DNA of 64,000 bases from Pseudomonas siliginis (GCF_019145195.1 NZ_JAHSTW010000004.1:310001-374000), one strand, 5' to 3'; positions 18,117 through 26,545 are shown, counted from the stretch's first letter. The notes: a model not told the origin generated them from the sequence alone. A program made the numbers and translations.

Positions 18117-18659
18117 TCAGTCCTGCCGCAATGCAATATCGATCAACCGATGCAACTCATCCACCTCCAGCGCCGTGGCCGAAAACAGAATCCGGAACAC
18201 CACCGGCGCCACCACCAGATTGATCAAGCGATCGACACTCGGCGCCTTCTCATGCGGATAGCGATCGACAATGGTCTGCAACTGCGCACCAATGATCGCC
18301 ACGCAATTGCCCGGCGTAGCGCTGGCCTGCACGTCGCGCATCATGTTGCGCCCGACCTCCGAGCTCATCTCGTCGAGATATTGCTCGGCCCACGCACGGA
18401 TATCGCCGCGCAGGCTGCCAGTGTTCGCCGGCTCGCTGTCCGGGCGCATGCGGGCGAGGGCGACGTCCGCCAGCAACGCCGCCAGATCACCCCAGCGGCG
18501 GTAGATCGTCGACGGCGTAACCCCCGCGCGGGCGGCAATCTGCGGGACGGTCACGGTGGAACGTTCCTGCTCTTGCAGCAGCGCATTGACCGCCGAATGA
18601 ATCGACTCCTGCACCCGGGCACTGCGGCCACCGGGGCGTAAACCTTCTTTAATAGCCAT
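18117..18659 (-). CDS. TetR-family transcriptional regulator
   Basis: A 180-residue regulator with an N-terminal TetR DNA-binding domain: helix-turn-helix TVPQIAARAGVTPSTIYRRWGDLAALLADVAL at about residues 35-66. The C-terminal ligand-binding and dimer domain contains WAEQYLDEMSSEVGRNMMRDV and resembles the TetR_C_16-type regulators. It is divergent from an MFS transporter gene, with a 27-base palindrome between them. The classical reading is a repressor of the divergent exporter. The ligand is unknown. Confidence 0.9.
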   Translation of the reverse strand: MAIKEGLRPGGRSARVQESIHSAVNALLQEQERSTVTVPQIAARAGVTPSTIYRRWGDLAALLADVALARMRPDSEPANTGSLRGDIRAWAEQYLDEMSSEVGRNMMRDVQASATPGNCVAIIGAQLQTIVDRYPHEKAPSVDRLINLVVAPVVFRILFSATALEVDELHRLIDIALRQD

Positions 18660-18713
18660 GCGGCAGACCTTAACACAAAGAATTTGCTTTAAGCGCTGGG
18701 CGGTAGCACACTG

Positions 18714-18740
18714 CGCAAAAGCAAAAAATTAGCTTTTGCG
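18714..18740. promoter_or_regulatory. inverted repeat, candidate TetR operator
   Basis: CGCAAAAGC and GCTTTTGCG are perfect 9-base arms separated by nine A/T-rich bases, immediately upstream of the MFS gene and within the TetR-MFS divergent promoter region. The right arm lies close to the MFS ribosome binding site. Confidence 0.6.
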
Positions 18741-18750
18741 GAGTATGCCC

Positions 18751-19950
18751 ATGACCAGCCCCTTGAATAGTGTCGCTTCCCACCGGTCGAGCTTGTGGTT
18801 TCTGGCGATCACCTTACTCAGTTTTCTCGCCGCTTCCACCGCGCCGACGCCGTTGTATCACTTGTATCAGGATCAACTGCATTTCTCGGCAGCGATGTTG
18901 ACGCTGATCTTCGCCGTTTACGCTTTCAGTCTGTTGGCGGCGTTGCTGACGGTTGGTTCGCTTTCCGACCATCTCGGACGCAAACCGGTGATCTTCAGTG
19001 CCGTGCTGCTCAATGCGCTGGCGATGCTGCTGTTCATTTATGCCGACAGCGTGTCGTGGTTGATCGGCGCGCGGGTGCTGCAGGGTTTCGCCACCGGCAT
19101 GGCCACCGCCGTTTTGAGCGCAACGCTGCTCGACACCGACCGGCAGCAGGGGCCGCTGATCAACAGTGTCGCACCGTTACTCGGGATGGCTTTGGGCGGT
19201 TTGGGCTGTGGCTTGCTGGCAGAATTCGCACCGGCGCCGTTGCAGCTGACCTATTGGTTGCTGTTGGCGTTGTTCGTGTTGCAAGGCATGTATGTCTGGC
19301 GCCTGCCGGAAAGTGTCTCGCGGCAAGGTGGGGCGCTGGCGTCGTTGCGACCGACCCTGCACGTGCCGGTGCAAGCGCGTTCAACGTTGTGGCGCGTGCT
19401 GCCACTGAACACCGCGACCTGGGCGCTCGGAGGTTTTTATGCCTCGCTGGCACCGTCGTTGGTGCGCACGGCCACTGGCTCTACCTCCAATCTGATCGGC
19501 GGTGCGACGGTCGCGGCGCTCACCGTGACCGGTGCGTTGATGATTTTTACGATGCGCAATCGTCCGGCCGCTCAGGCGTTGCGGCTGGGCGCGAGCTTGC
19601 TGCCAATCGGGCTGGTCCTGATCCTGCTCGGTGTGCATGGCGCCAGTCTGTCGTTGTTTTTCTTTGGCACCCTGGTCGCCGGTTGCGGCTTCGGTTCAGG
19701 TTTCCTCGGTGCGGTGCGCAGTCTGGTGTCGATGGCCGCGCCACACGAGCGAGCCGGGTTGATGTCGGCGTATTACGTGCTCAGTTATCTGGCGTTCTGT
19801 TTGCCGGCGTTGCTGGCCGGGCACCTGGCTCGCAGTTTCGGGTTGCTGGTGACCACCGACGGTTACGGCGTTGTATCGATCGTGCTGGCCGTGGCTGCGC
19901 TGCTGCTCAGTCTGCGTCCGCAGACGGGCAGAGTTTGCAGCGCTCCTTAG
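18751..19950 (+). CDS. MFS transporter (drug/sugar efflux-like)
   Basis: A 399-residue 12-helix major facilitator. Motif A is SLSDHLGRKPVIFSAVLLNALAM, and PTPLYHLYQDQLHFSAAMLTLIFAVYAFSLLAALLTVG occupies helices 1-2. ATG 18751 (MTSPLNS) lies six bases after GCGGAG. An in-frame ATG at 18745 is also possible. The divergent TetR gene and the intervening palindrome suggest induced efflux. The substrate cannot be inferred. Confidence 0.9.
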   Translation: MTSPLNSVASHRSSLWFLAITLLSFLAASTAPTPLYHLYQDQLHFSAAMLTLIFAVYAFSLLAALLTVGSLSDHLGRKPVIFSAVLLNALAMLLFIYADSVSWLIGARVLQGFATGMATAVLSATLLDTDRQQGPLINSVAPLLGMALGGLGCGLLAEFAPAPLQLTYWLLLALFVLQGMYVWRLPESVSRQGGALASLRPTLHVPVQARSTLWRVLPLNTATWALGGFYASLAPSLVRTATGSTSNLIGGATVAALTVTGALMIFTMRNRPAAQALRLGASLLPIGLVLILLGVHGASLSLFFFGTLVAGCGFGSGFLGAVRSLVSMAAPHERAGLMSAYYVLSYLAFCLPALLAGHLARSFGLLVTTDGYGVVSIVLAVAALLLSLRPQTGRVCSAP

Positions 19951-20061
19951 CGCGTGTAGACGCTTATCTGCAAAACAGATAACAGTTAGAGATATTACCC
20001 GTTATATCGATATTCGATTCGGATCTACCATGGACTCAACCTCACCAGAGGACAGGAGTTC

Positions 20062-21216
20062 ATGATGATTTGCCCCAACAGTGTCACCCCTGGCTACAAA
20101 CCTTTCAGCCAGCTTCAGCATCCGCGCGAAGTGATCCGCCAGTTCACGCCGAACTGGTTCGCCGCGACCATGGGCACCGGTGTGCTGGCATTGGCGCTGG
20201 CCCAGTTGCCGCTGGCCATTCCCGGATTGCGCGCTGTGGCCGAAGGGCTGTGGTTGTTCAACATTCTGTTATTCACGCTGTTTACCGTTGCCTACGCCGC
20301 GCGGTGGATTTTGTTCTTTGATGAGGCGCGGCGGATTTTCGGCCATTCGACTGTATCGATGTTCTTCGGCACCATTCCCATGGGCCTGGCGACGATCATC
20401 AACGGCTTTCTGTTGTTCGGGCTGCCGCGCTGGGGCGACGGTGTTATGCAACTTGTTGAAGTGTTGTGGTGGATCGATGTGGCGATGTCGCTGGCCTGTG
20501 GTGTGTTGATTCCGTACATGATGTTTACCCGTCAGGAACACAGCATCGATCAGATGACCGCGGTCTGGTTGCTGCCGGTGGTGGCGGCGGAAGTGGCAGC
20601 GGCCAGCGGCGGCCTGCTCGCCCCGCATCTGACCGATGCCCATGGGCAATTGATCGTACTGACTACCAGTTATGTGCTTTGGGCATTCTCGCTGCCTGTG
20701 GCGTTCAGCATTCTGACCATCCTGTTGTTGCGTATGGCTTTGCACAAACTGCCCCACGAAAACATGGCCGCTTCGAGCTGGCTCGCTCTCGGTCCGATCG
20801 GCACCGGTGCCCTGGGCATGTTGCTGTTGGGCGGTGAGGCGCCAGCGATTTTTGCCGCGAATGGTCTGCCCGGCGTCGGTGAAATCGCCTCGGGCCTGGG
20901 TCTGGTCGCTGGGATCACGCTGTGGGGTTTTGGTCTGTGGTGGATGTTGATGGCATTGTTGATCACCGTACGTTATCTACGCGACGGCATTCCGTTCAAC
21001 CTCGGCTGGTGGGGTTTTACGTTCCCGTTGGGCGTGTATTCGCTGGCGACTCTGAAACTGGCAAGCATCCTCAACCTGACGTTTTTCAGTGTATTCGGTA
21101 CCGCGCTGGTGATTTTGTTGGCGGCAATGTGGCTGATCGTCGGCAAGCGCACCGTGCAGGGCGCATGGCGTGGCGAGCTGTTTGTCTCGCCGTGTATTGC
21201 AGGTTTGAAGAAATAA
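20062..21216 (+). CDS. TDT/SLAC1-family transporter
   Basis: A 384-residue membrane protein of the tellurite-resistance/dicarboxylate transporter family. Family pattern: HPREVIRQFTPNWFAATMGTGVLALALAQLP, then about ten hydrophobic helices including MFFGTIPMGLATIINGF and FNLGWWGFTFPLGVYSLATLKLA. Members move dicarboxylates, sulfite or other small anions. The start at ATG 20062 follows GGACAGGAG. It stands as a single gene, with a structured hairpin following (21227-21294). Confidence 0.9.
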   Translation: MMICPNSVTPGYKPFSQLQHPREVIRQFTPNWFAATMGTGVLALALAQLPLAIPGLRAVAEGLWLFNILLFTLFTVAYAARWILFFDEARRIFGHSTVSMFFGTIPMGLATIINGFLLFGLPRWGDGVMQLVEVLWWIDVAMSLACGVLIPYMMFTRQEHSIDQMTAVWLLPVVAAEVAAASGGLLAPHLTDAHGQLIVLTTSYVLWAFSLPVAFSILTILLLRMALHKLPHENMAASSWLALGPIGTGALGMLLLGGEAPAIFAANGLPGVGEIASGLGLVAGITLWGFGLWWMLMALLITVRYLRDGIPFNLGWWGFTFPLGVYSLATLKLASILNLTFFSVFGTALVILLAAMWLIVGKRTVQGAWRGELFVSPCIAGLKK

Positions 21217-21226
21217 TCCGAAAAGT

Positions 21227-21294
21227 TTAGGTAAGGTGTGGCCTGGATCGTGGTGCGGGATTCCAATAACAAGCACCCAGGCCTCACTACCTAA
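21227..21294 (+). promoter_or_regulatory. long leader hairpin upstream of the LplT-PlsC gene
   Basis: The segments TTAGGTA...GGCCTGG and CCAGGCC...TACCTAA are inverted copies over about 18 bases, separated by a ~30-base loop. The hairpin ends 18 bases before ATG 21313, directly beside its ribosome binding site (AGGAAACACGGAAG). It could be a terminator of the upstream gene or a regulatory leader. There is no T-run, which argues against a simple terminator. Confidence 0.5.
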
Positions 21295-21312
21295 CATCAG
21301 GAAACACGGAAG

Positions 21313-23184
21313 ATGAGTCACCCCTCACAGTTCAACCTGCTGCGCACCCGGCGCTTTTTGCCCTTCTTTATTACCCAGTCGCTCGGCGCGTTCAACGACA
21401 ACGTGTTCAAGCAGTCGTTGATCCTCGCCATCCTCTATCGGTTGACCATCGAGGGCGATCGCTCGATCTGGGTCAACCTTTGCGCGCTGCTGTTTATCCT
21501 GCCGTTTTTCCTGTTCTCGGCGCTGGCCGGGCAGTTCGGGGAAAAATTCGCCAAGGACGCGCTGATCCGTCTGATCAAACTCGCGGAAATCGCCATCATG
21601 GCCGTAGGATCGATCGGCTTCCTCTTCGATCATCTGTCGCTGATGCTGGTGGCACTGTTCGCCATGGGCACTCACTCGGCGTTGTTCGGCCCGGTGAAGT
21701 ATTCGATCCTGCCGCAGGCCTTGCGCGACGATGAACTGGTCGGCGGCAACGGTCTGGTGGAAATGGGCACGTTTCTGGCGATTCTCGCCGGCACCATCGG
21801 CGCCGGGATCATGATGTCGTCCGAGCACTACGCGCCGGTAGTCTCCGCAGCGATCGTCGGCATTGCCGTGCTGGGTTATCTGGCCAGCCGCAGCATTCCG
21901 CGCGCGGCGGCCTCGTCGCCGGAAATGCGCCTGAACTGGAATATCTTCAGCCAGTCCTGGGCGACGTTGAAACTCGGTCTGGGCCAGACGCCTGCGGTGT
22001 CGCGCTCGATTGTCGGCAACTCGTGGTTCTGGTTCGTCGGGGCGATCTACCTGACGCAGATCCCGGCCTACGCCAAGGAATGGATGCACGGTGACGAAAC
22101 CGTGGTCACGCTGATCCTGACCGTGTTCTCGGTGGGCATCGCGCTGGGTTCGATGCTCTGCGAAAAGCTCTCCGGGCGCAAAGTCGAGATCGGACTGGTG
22201 CCGTTTGGCTCGTTTGGCCTGACCGTGTTCGGCCTGTTGCTGTGGTGGCATTCCGGTGGGATCCCGGACAGCGTCACCGGCCATAGCTGGATTGCGGTGC
22301 TGGGCTTCGTTCACACCTGGGCGGTGTTGATCGACATCCTTGGCCTGGGCATTTTCGGTGGCTTCTATATTGTCCCGCTGTACGCGCTGATCCAGTCGCG
22401 TACGGCTGAAAACGAACGGGCGCGGGTGATTGCCGCCAACAACATTCTCAACGCGTTGTTTATGGTGGTGTCGGCGATTGTTTCGATCGTCTTGTTGAGC
22501 GTCGCCAAGCTGTCGATCCCGCAACTGTTCCTGGTGGTGTCGCTGCTGAACATCGGCGTCAACGCCTACATCTTCAAGATCGTTCCGGAATTCAGCATGC
22601 GTTTCATGATCTGGCTGCTCAGCCATTCCATGTACCGCGTCGAGCACCGCAACCTTGAAGCGATCCCGGACGAGGGCGCGGCGCTGTTGGTGTGCAACCA
22701 CGTGTCGTTCGTTGACGCCTTGCTCATCGGCGGGGCGGTGCGTAGGCCGATTCGCTTTGTCATGTACTACAAGATCTACAACCTGCCGGTGCTGAACTTT
22801 ATCTTCCGCACGGCGGGCGCTATTCCGATTGCCGGACGCCAGGAAGATATCCAGATCTACGAAAAAGCCTTCACCCGCATCGCTCAGTATCTGAAGGACG
22901 GTGAGCTGGTGTGTATTTTCCCGGAAGGCAAATTGACCGCCGATGGCGAGATCAACGAGTTTCGTGGCGGCGTGACGCGCATTCTGGAGGAGACGCCGGT
23001 GCCGGTGATTCCGCTGGCGCTGCAAGGATTGTGGGGGAGTTTCTTCAGTCGCGATCCGAACAAGGGCTTGTTCCATCGCTTGTGGTCGCGGGTGACGCTG
23101 GTGGCGGGGCCGGCGATTACCGAAGGGACCGAGCCGGCGAAGTTGCAGGTGTTGGTGGGGGAATTGCGCGGGGCTGTCAGATAG
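21313..23184 (+). CDS. fusion of LplT-like MFS lysophospholipid transporter and PlsC-type acyltransferase
   Basis: A 623-residue fusion. The first ~420 residues are an MFS transporter of LplT type (FITQSLGAFNDNVFKQSLILAILYRL). The last ~200 residues are a 1-acyl-glycerophosphate acyltransferase with the HX4D motif CNHVSFVDALLIGG and the FPEGKLTADGEINEFRGG block. In E. coli, LplT and Aas work as a pair to reimport and reacylate lysophosphatidylethanolamine. Here the fusion lacks the C-terminal acyl-ACP ligase half of Aas. It probably flips lysophospholipid across the inner membrane and reacylates it. Confidence 0.9.
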   Translation: MSHPSQFNLLRTRRFLPFFITQSLGAFNDNVFKQSLILAILYRLTIEGDRSIWVNLCALLFILPFFLFSALAGQFGEKFAKDALIRLIKLAEIAIMAVGSIGFLFDHLSLMLVALFAMGTHSALFGPVKYSILPQALRDDELVGGNGLVEMGTFLAILAGTIGAGIMMSSEHYAPVVSAAIVGIAVLGYLASRSIPRAAASSPEMRLNWNIFSQSWATLKLGLGQTPAVSRSIVGNSWFWFVGAIYLTQIPAYAKEWMHGDETVVTLILTVFSVGIALGSMLCEKLSGRKVEIGLVPFGSFGLTVFGLLLWWHSGGIPDSVTGHSWIAVLGFVHTWAVLIDILGLGIFGGFYIVPLYALIQSRTAENERARVIAANNILNALFMVVSAIVSIVLLSVAKLSIPQLFLVVSLLNIGVNAYIFKIVPEFSMRFMIWLLSHSMYRVEHRNLEAIPDEGAALLVCNHVSFVDALLIGGAVRRPIRFVMYYKIYNLPVLNFIFRTAGAIPIAGRQEDIQIYEKAFTRIAQYLKDGELVCIFPEGKLTADGEINEFRGGVTRILEETPVPVIPLALQGLWGSFFSRDPNKGLFHRLWSRVTLVAGPAITEGTEPAKLQVLVGELRGAVR

Positions 23185-23203
23185 TCGGTATATCAAAAGG
23201 CCC

Positions 23204-23287
23204 CTTCGCGAGCAGGCTCGCTCCCACAGTTGACCCTGTTCCAATGACGGAACGCGGTTGAATGTGGGAGCGAGCCTGCTCGCGAAG
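23204..23287. repeat. REP pair (inverted)
   Basis: REP copies at about 23204-23227 and 23264-23287 separated by 36 bases, between the convergent LplT-PlsC and gdx genes. Confidence 0.92.
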
Positions 23288-23298
23288 ACGCTAGTGGC

Positions 23299-23613
23299 TT
23301 AAGCGCTGACTTTAAGGCCTATCAAACCCGTGACGATCAACGCCACACTGGCCAGCCGAATCAATGCCATCGATTCACCAAACAGAATGATCCCGGCGAT
23401 CACCGTACCCACGGCACCGACACCGGTCCAGATCGCATAGGCCGTACCCAACGGCAATTCCTTCATTGCCAGACCGAGCAAACCAAGGCTGATGGCCATG
23501 GCGGCAACGGTGAGGGCGGTGGGGAGCGGGCGGGTGAAGCCGTCGGTGTATTTCAGGCCGACGGCCCAGCCGACTTCGAACAGGCCGGCGCAAAACAGAA
23601 TGATCCAGGACAT
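23299..23613 (-). CDS. gdx: SMR-family guanidinium exporter Gdx (SugE)
   Basis: A 104-residue four-helix small multidrug resistance protein with the essential glutamate at residue 13 ([19 protein letters not shown]). Other SugE/Gdx-subtype features are [28 protein letters not shown] and the C-terminal [10 protein letters not shown]. Gdx proteins exchange guanidinium for protons. The assignment as Gdx rather than a polyaromatic-cation EmrE is strengthened by the apparent guanidine-II riboswitch in its leader. GGAGG precedes the ATG. Confidence 0.93.
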   Translation of the reverse strand: MSWIILFCAGLFEVGWAVGLKYTDGFTRPLPTALTVAAMAISLGLLGLAMKELPLGTAYAIWTGVGAVGTVIAGIILFGESMALIRLASVALIVTGLIGLKVSA

Positions 23614-23633
23614 GCAGGACCTCCATCGATTGA

Positions 23634-23685
23634 CGGGGTCGTCCCCAGATTAATGACTCGAGCGAGCCGCAGGGTCGTCCCCGCG
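23634..23685 (-). promoter_or_regulatory. guanidine-II riboswitch (mini-ykkC)
   Basis: On the minus strand the leader has two small hairpins, each with a GC stem capped by an ACGA tetraloop: GCGGGG-ACGA-CCCTGC (23669-23684) and GGGG-ACGA-CCCC (23635-23646), 22 bases apart. The second is just before the GGAGG of gdx. Two tandem ACGR-loop hairpins are the defining features of the guanidine-II (mini-ykkC) class, which switches on guanidinium exporters. A TATATT -10-like element at 23692-23697 (minus strand) would start transcription right at the first hairpin. Confidence 0.88.
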
Positions 23686-23733
23686 TTGCGCAATATACTG
23701 ACGAGCATTAACCCGGGGATCAAGTTTTCAGCC

Positions 23734-24699
23734 TCAATCGGCAGCCCGTTGCGCGAGGTTGTCGCGGTCTTCCTTTTCGCTCATGCGCCGGAAGTACGTC
23801 GACAGCAGTGCTCCGGAAATATTGTGCCAAACGCTGAACAGCGCGCTCGGCACCGCCGCCAGTGGCGAAAAGTGCGCACTGGCCAATGCCGCGCCCAAGC
23901 CAGAATTCTGCATGCCGACTTCCAGTGCCAGCGACTTGCGCTGAGCCAGCGGCAGGCCGAACAGGCGCCCGGTGAAGTAGCCGAGCAGATAACCGAAGCT
24001 GTTGTGCAGCATCACCACGGCCATGATCAACAGGCCGGACTCGGCGATTTTCGCCTGACTCGCCGCGACCACGGCGGTGACGATAATCACGATGCTGACC
24101 ACCGACACCAGCGGCAACACATCCACCGCATGCCGCACCTTGTCGCCGAGCAGACGCTGCGCGACCACGCCGAGAACGATCGGCAGCAGCACCACTTGCA
24201 GGATCGACCAGAACAGCTCCATGAACGATACCGGCAACCATGCCGAGGCCAGCAGCCAGATCAGTGCCGGGGTGAGCAGCGGGGCGAGGAGGGTAGTGAC
24301 CGCGGCAATCGCCACGGAAAGCGCCAGATCACCGCGTGCCAGCCAGGTCATCACGTTTGAAGAGGTGCCGCTCGGGCAGCAACCGACCAGAATCACGCCG
24401 ACGGCGATTTCCGGCGGCAGGTGAAACACCTGGCAGAGCAACCACGCCACACCGGGCATGATCACGAAATGCGCAACCACGCCCAGCGCCACCCGCCACG
24501 GATGGCGAGCGACGGCAGCGAAGTCGTCGAGTTTGAGGGTCAGGCCCATGCCGAACATCACCAGACCCAGCAGCGGTACGATCGCGCTTTTCAGGCCGAT
24601 GAACCACGCCGGTTGCAGAAAGGCCACGACGGCAAAAATCAGAACCCAGTAAGCGAAGGTATTGCCGACAAAGCGGCTGAGTGCAGCCAGTGCGCGCAT
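23734..24699 (-). CDS. bile acid:sodium symporter (BASS)-family transporter
   Basis: A 321-residue membrane protein of the BASS family with about ten helices. Signature blocks: PLLGLVMFGMGLTLKLDDF, VGVILVGCCPSGTSSNVMTWLARGD (the crossover motif that binds sodium) and ALEVGMQNSGLGAALA. Bacterial relatives import pantothenate, pyruvate or other organic anions. The start at ATG 24699, preceded by AAGGAT, was chosen over an upstream codon. It is a single gene flanked by REP pairs on one side and the divergent promoter of gdx on the other. Confidence 0.92.
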   Translation of the reverse strand: MRALAALSRFVGNTFAYWVLIFAVVAFLQPAWFIGLKSAIVPLLGLVMFGMGLTLKLDDFAAVARHPWRVALGVVAHFVIMPGVAWLLCQVFHLPPEIAVGVILVGCCPSGTSSNVMTWLARGDLALSVAIAAVTTLLAPLLTPALIWLLASAWLPVSFMELFWSILQVVLLPIVLGVVAQRLLGDKVRHAVDVLPLVSVVSIVIIVTAVVAASQAKIAESGLLIMAVVMLHNSFGYLLGYFTGRLFGLPLAQRKSLALEVGMQNSGLGAALASAHFSPLAAVPSALFSVWHNISGALLSTYFRRMSEKEDRDNLAQRAAD

Positions 24700-24736
24700 G
24701 GCTTGATCCTTATTTTTGGTTACACCACAAAACATT

Positions 24737-24822
24737 GTGGGAGCGAGCCTGCTCGCGAAAGCGGTGAGCCAGACACATTAATGTTGCTGGCACACCGCAT
24801 TCGCGAGCAGGCTCGCTCCCAC
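24737..24822. repeat. REP pair (inverted, long spacer)
   Basis: Outward-type REP copies at about 24737-24760 and 24799-24822 with a 38-base spacer that is itself semi-palindromic (GCGGTGAGCCAG / CTGGCACACCGC). It lies between the rdgC stop and the transporter promoter. Confidence 0.92.
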
Positions 24823-24842
24823 AGGTTAGATACTCGTCAGAG

Positions 24843-25763
24843 TCAGATCCCCTGCGGCATCTCTTCCCCACCCAACGCTTCAACCAGTGCCGGCAGGAAG
24901 TCGCCGAAGGTCAGCATCATCAGGGTGAAGCTGGCATCCAGTTGGCCCAGGGCTTCGTCGCCACCGTCCTGTTCCGCCTGATCCTGCAGCAGATCCTCGA
25001 ATTTCAGGCGCTTGACGGTCATCTTGTCGTCGAGCATGAACGACAGTTTGTCCTGCCAGGCCAGCGACAGCTGAGTGACGACTTTGCCGGTGCTCAGATG
25101 CAGCTGGATTTCTTCACTGGTCAGGTCCTGACGCTTGCAACGGACGATGCCGCCGTCTTCGTGGGTGTCGCGCAGTTCGCACTCGTCCAGTACATAAAAA
25201 TCGTCGGCGGCTTTCTGCGTGGTGACCCACTCGGTCATCACCGCTGTTGGCGCCATTTTCACGGTCAGCGGACGCACGGGCAGGGTGCCGATCACTTCGC
25301 GCAGGGTCGACAGCAGGTCTTCGGCGCGTTTCGGGCTGGCCGAGTTGACCAGGATCAGGCCCTGTTTCGGCGCGATCGCGGCGAAGGTCGAGGAACGACG
25401 AATGAATGCGCGCGGCAGGAACGCCTGGATGATTTCATCCTTGATCTGGTCGCGTTCCTTCTTATAGACCTTGCGCATCTGCTCGGCTTCGATCTCTTCG
25501 ACCTTTTCCTTGACCGCGTCACGCACGACGCTGCCCGGCAGAATACGTTCTTCCTTGCGCGCAGAGATCAGCAGGAAATCGCCGCTGACGTGCACCAGCG
25601 GCGCATCTTCGCCCTTGCCGAACGGTGCGACGAAACCGTAAGTGGTCAGCTCCTGGCTTGCACACGGCCGCGCCAGTTTGGTCGCCAGTGCAGTTTCCAG
25701 CGCCTCGGCATCGACAGGCAGGTCTTGGGTCAGGCGATAGATCAGCAGGTTCTTGAACCACAT
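24843..25763 (-). CDS. rdgC: recombination-associated protein RdgC
   Basis: A 306-residue DNA-binding ring protein. The N-terminus [11 protein letters not shown] is diagnostic, followed by [38 protein letters not shown] and [18 protein letters not shown] C-terminal blocks ([18 protein letters not shown]). RdgC coats duplex DNA as a ring dimer and tempers RecA activity. I used ATG 25763 rather than the upstream in-frame start because the family begins MWF. It is transcribed away from the tRNA cluster. Confidence 0.97.
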   Translation of the reverse strand: MWFKNLLIYRLTQDLPVDAEALETALATKLARPCASQELTTYGFVAPFGKGEDAPLVHVSGDFLLISARKEERILPGSVVRDAVKEKVEEIEAEQMRKVYKKERDQIKDEIIQAFLPRAFIRRSSTFAAIAPKQGLILVNSASPKRAEDLLSTLREVIGTLPVRPLTVKMAPTAVMTEWVTTQKAADDFYVLDECELRDTHEDGGIVRCKRQDLTSEEIQLHLSTGKVVTQLSLAWQDKLSFMLDDKMTVKRLKFEDLLQDQAEQDGGDEALGQLDASFTLMMLTFGDFLPALVEALGGEEMPQGI

Positions 25764-25873
25764 GGGGCGAGTCACTCCTTTATACAAAGGGGGGCATTAT
25801 TGTCTTCGCCGGGGCATAGGCCAACCCTTCTCTAAGCCTTTGGAAGACCTCGGAAAATTATTTAAAAAAGTGC

Positions 25874-25902
25874 TTGCCAGAGGTTGGGGTGCTCCGTAGA
25901 AT
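25874..25902 (+). promoter_or_regulatory. sigma-70 promoter of the first tRNA pair
   Basis: TTGCCA (25874-25879) and TAGAAT (25897-25902) are separated by exactly 17 bases, about 20 bases before the first tRNA. The second tRNA copy has CATAAT at the equivalent place but a weaker -35. Confidence 0.75.
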
Positions 25903-25922
25903 GCGCGCCACACCGAAGCGAA

Positions 25923-25998
25923 GGGTGATTAGCTCAGCTGGGAGAGCGTCTGCCTTACAAGCAGAATGTCGGCGGTTCGATCCCGTCATCACCCACCA
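25923..25998 (+). tRNA. tRNA-Val (anticodon TAC)
   Basis: Acceptor GGGTGAT pairs with ATCACCC. The TAGCTCAGCTGGGAGAGC D-arm, the TAC anticodon in CTGCCTTACAAGCAG, the GGTTCGATCC T-arm and an encoded CCA are all present. The length is 76. Confidence 0.97.
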
Positions 25999-26017
25999 TT
26001 CGTTTCAAGTGTTTAGC

Positions 26018-26094
26018 GCAGCGGTAGTTCAGTCGGTTAGAATACCGGCCTGTCACGCCGGGGGTCGCGGGTTCGAGTCCCGTCCGCTGCGCCA
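26018..26094 (+). tRNA. tRNA-Asp (anticodon GTC)
   Basis: Acceptor GCAGCGG pairs with CCGCTGC, with discriminator G and encoded CCA. GTC anticodon in CCTGTCACGC, and GGTTCGAGTCC T-arm. It lies 19 bases after tRNA-Val, so they are likely co-transcribed. Confidence 0.97.
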
Positions 26095-26133
26095 TATTCG
26101 GTAACCTGGACCACTGAACGCCAGGTCGCCACG

Positions 26134-26160
26134 GAAAAACCCGCTGATGCGGGTTTTTTT
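26134..26160 (+). terminator. rho-independent terminator of first tRNA pair
   Basis: AAAACCCGC-TGAT-GCGGGTTTT followed by further T residues, directly downstream of the first tRNA-Asp. Confidence 0.88.
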
Positions 26161-26284
26161 CTGTCTCAAGGTTGTACCCGCGGGATGTATCGTTTCACCG
26201 GTTTTCAGATTTTTTTGAAAAATATTCAATTAAATCAACACCTTACGAAAACTTGTGGCATAATGCGCCCCGTAACGAAGCGAA

Positions 26285-26360
26285 GGGTGATTAGCTCAGC
26301 TGGGAGAGCGTCTGCCTTACAAGCAGAATGTCGGCGGTTCGATCCCGTCATCACCCACCA
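26285..26360 (+). tRNA. tRNA-Val (anticodon TAC), second copy
   Basis: Identical in sequence to the tRNA-Val at 25923-25998. It belongs to the second copy of a ~190-bp duplicated unit. Confidence 0.97.
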
Positions 26361-26379
26361 TTCGTTTCAAGCGTTTCGC

Positions 26380-26456
26380 GCAGCGGTAGTTCAGTCGGTT
26401 AGAATACCGGCCTGTCACGCCGGGGGTCGCGGGTTCGAGTCCCGTCCGCTGCGCCA
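26380..26456 (+). tRNA. tRNA-Asp (anticodon GTC), second copy
   Basis: Identical to the tRNA-Asp at 26018-26094, with encoded CCA. Confidence 0.97.
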
Positions 26457-26492
26457 TATTCGGTATCTGGAACTGAACGCCAGACACCACGG

Positions 26493-26517
26493 AAAGCCCG
26501 CCTAGTGCGGGCTTTTT
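26493..26517 (+). terminator. rho-independent terminator of second tRNA pair
   Basis: AAAGCCCGC-CTAGT-GCGGGCTTTTT downstream of the second tRNA-Asp. The A-run on its left may also serve the convergent catalase-like gene. Confidence 0.88.
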
Positions 26518-26545
26518 GCTGTCTGCGATTTATGAAATCGCCGCG

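Larger units (their letters stand above)
26276..26465 (+). repeat. direct duplication of the tRNA-Val/tRNA-Asp unit
   Basis: This 190-bp stretch is nearly identical to 25914-26103, including the inter-tRNA spacer except for a few changes (AAGTGTTTAGC versus AAGCGTTTCGC). Promoters and terminators outside the unit differ between the copies. Confidence 0.92.

Noticed and set aside
21325..23244. 639-codon minus-strand frame opposite the LplT-PlsC fusion
   Set aside because: It mirrors a gene with clear domains. It is full of Gln/His/Arg as expected for antisense of GC-rich coding DNA.
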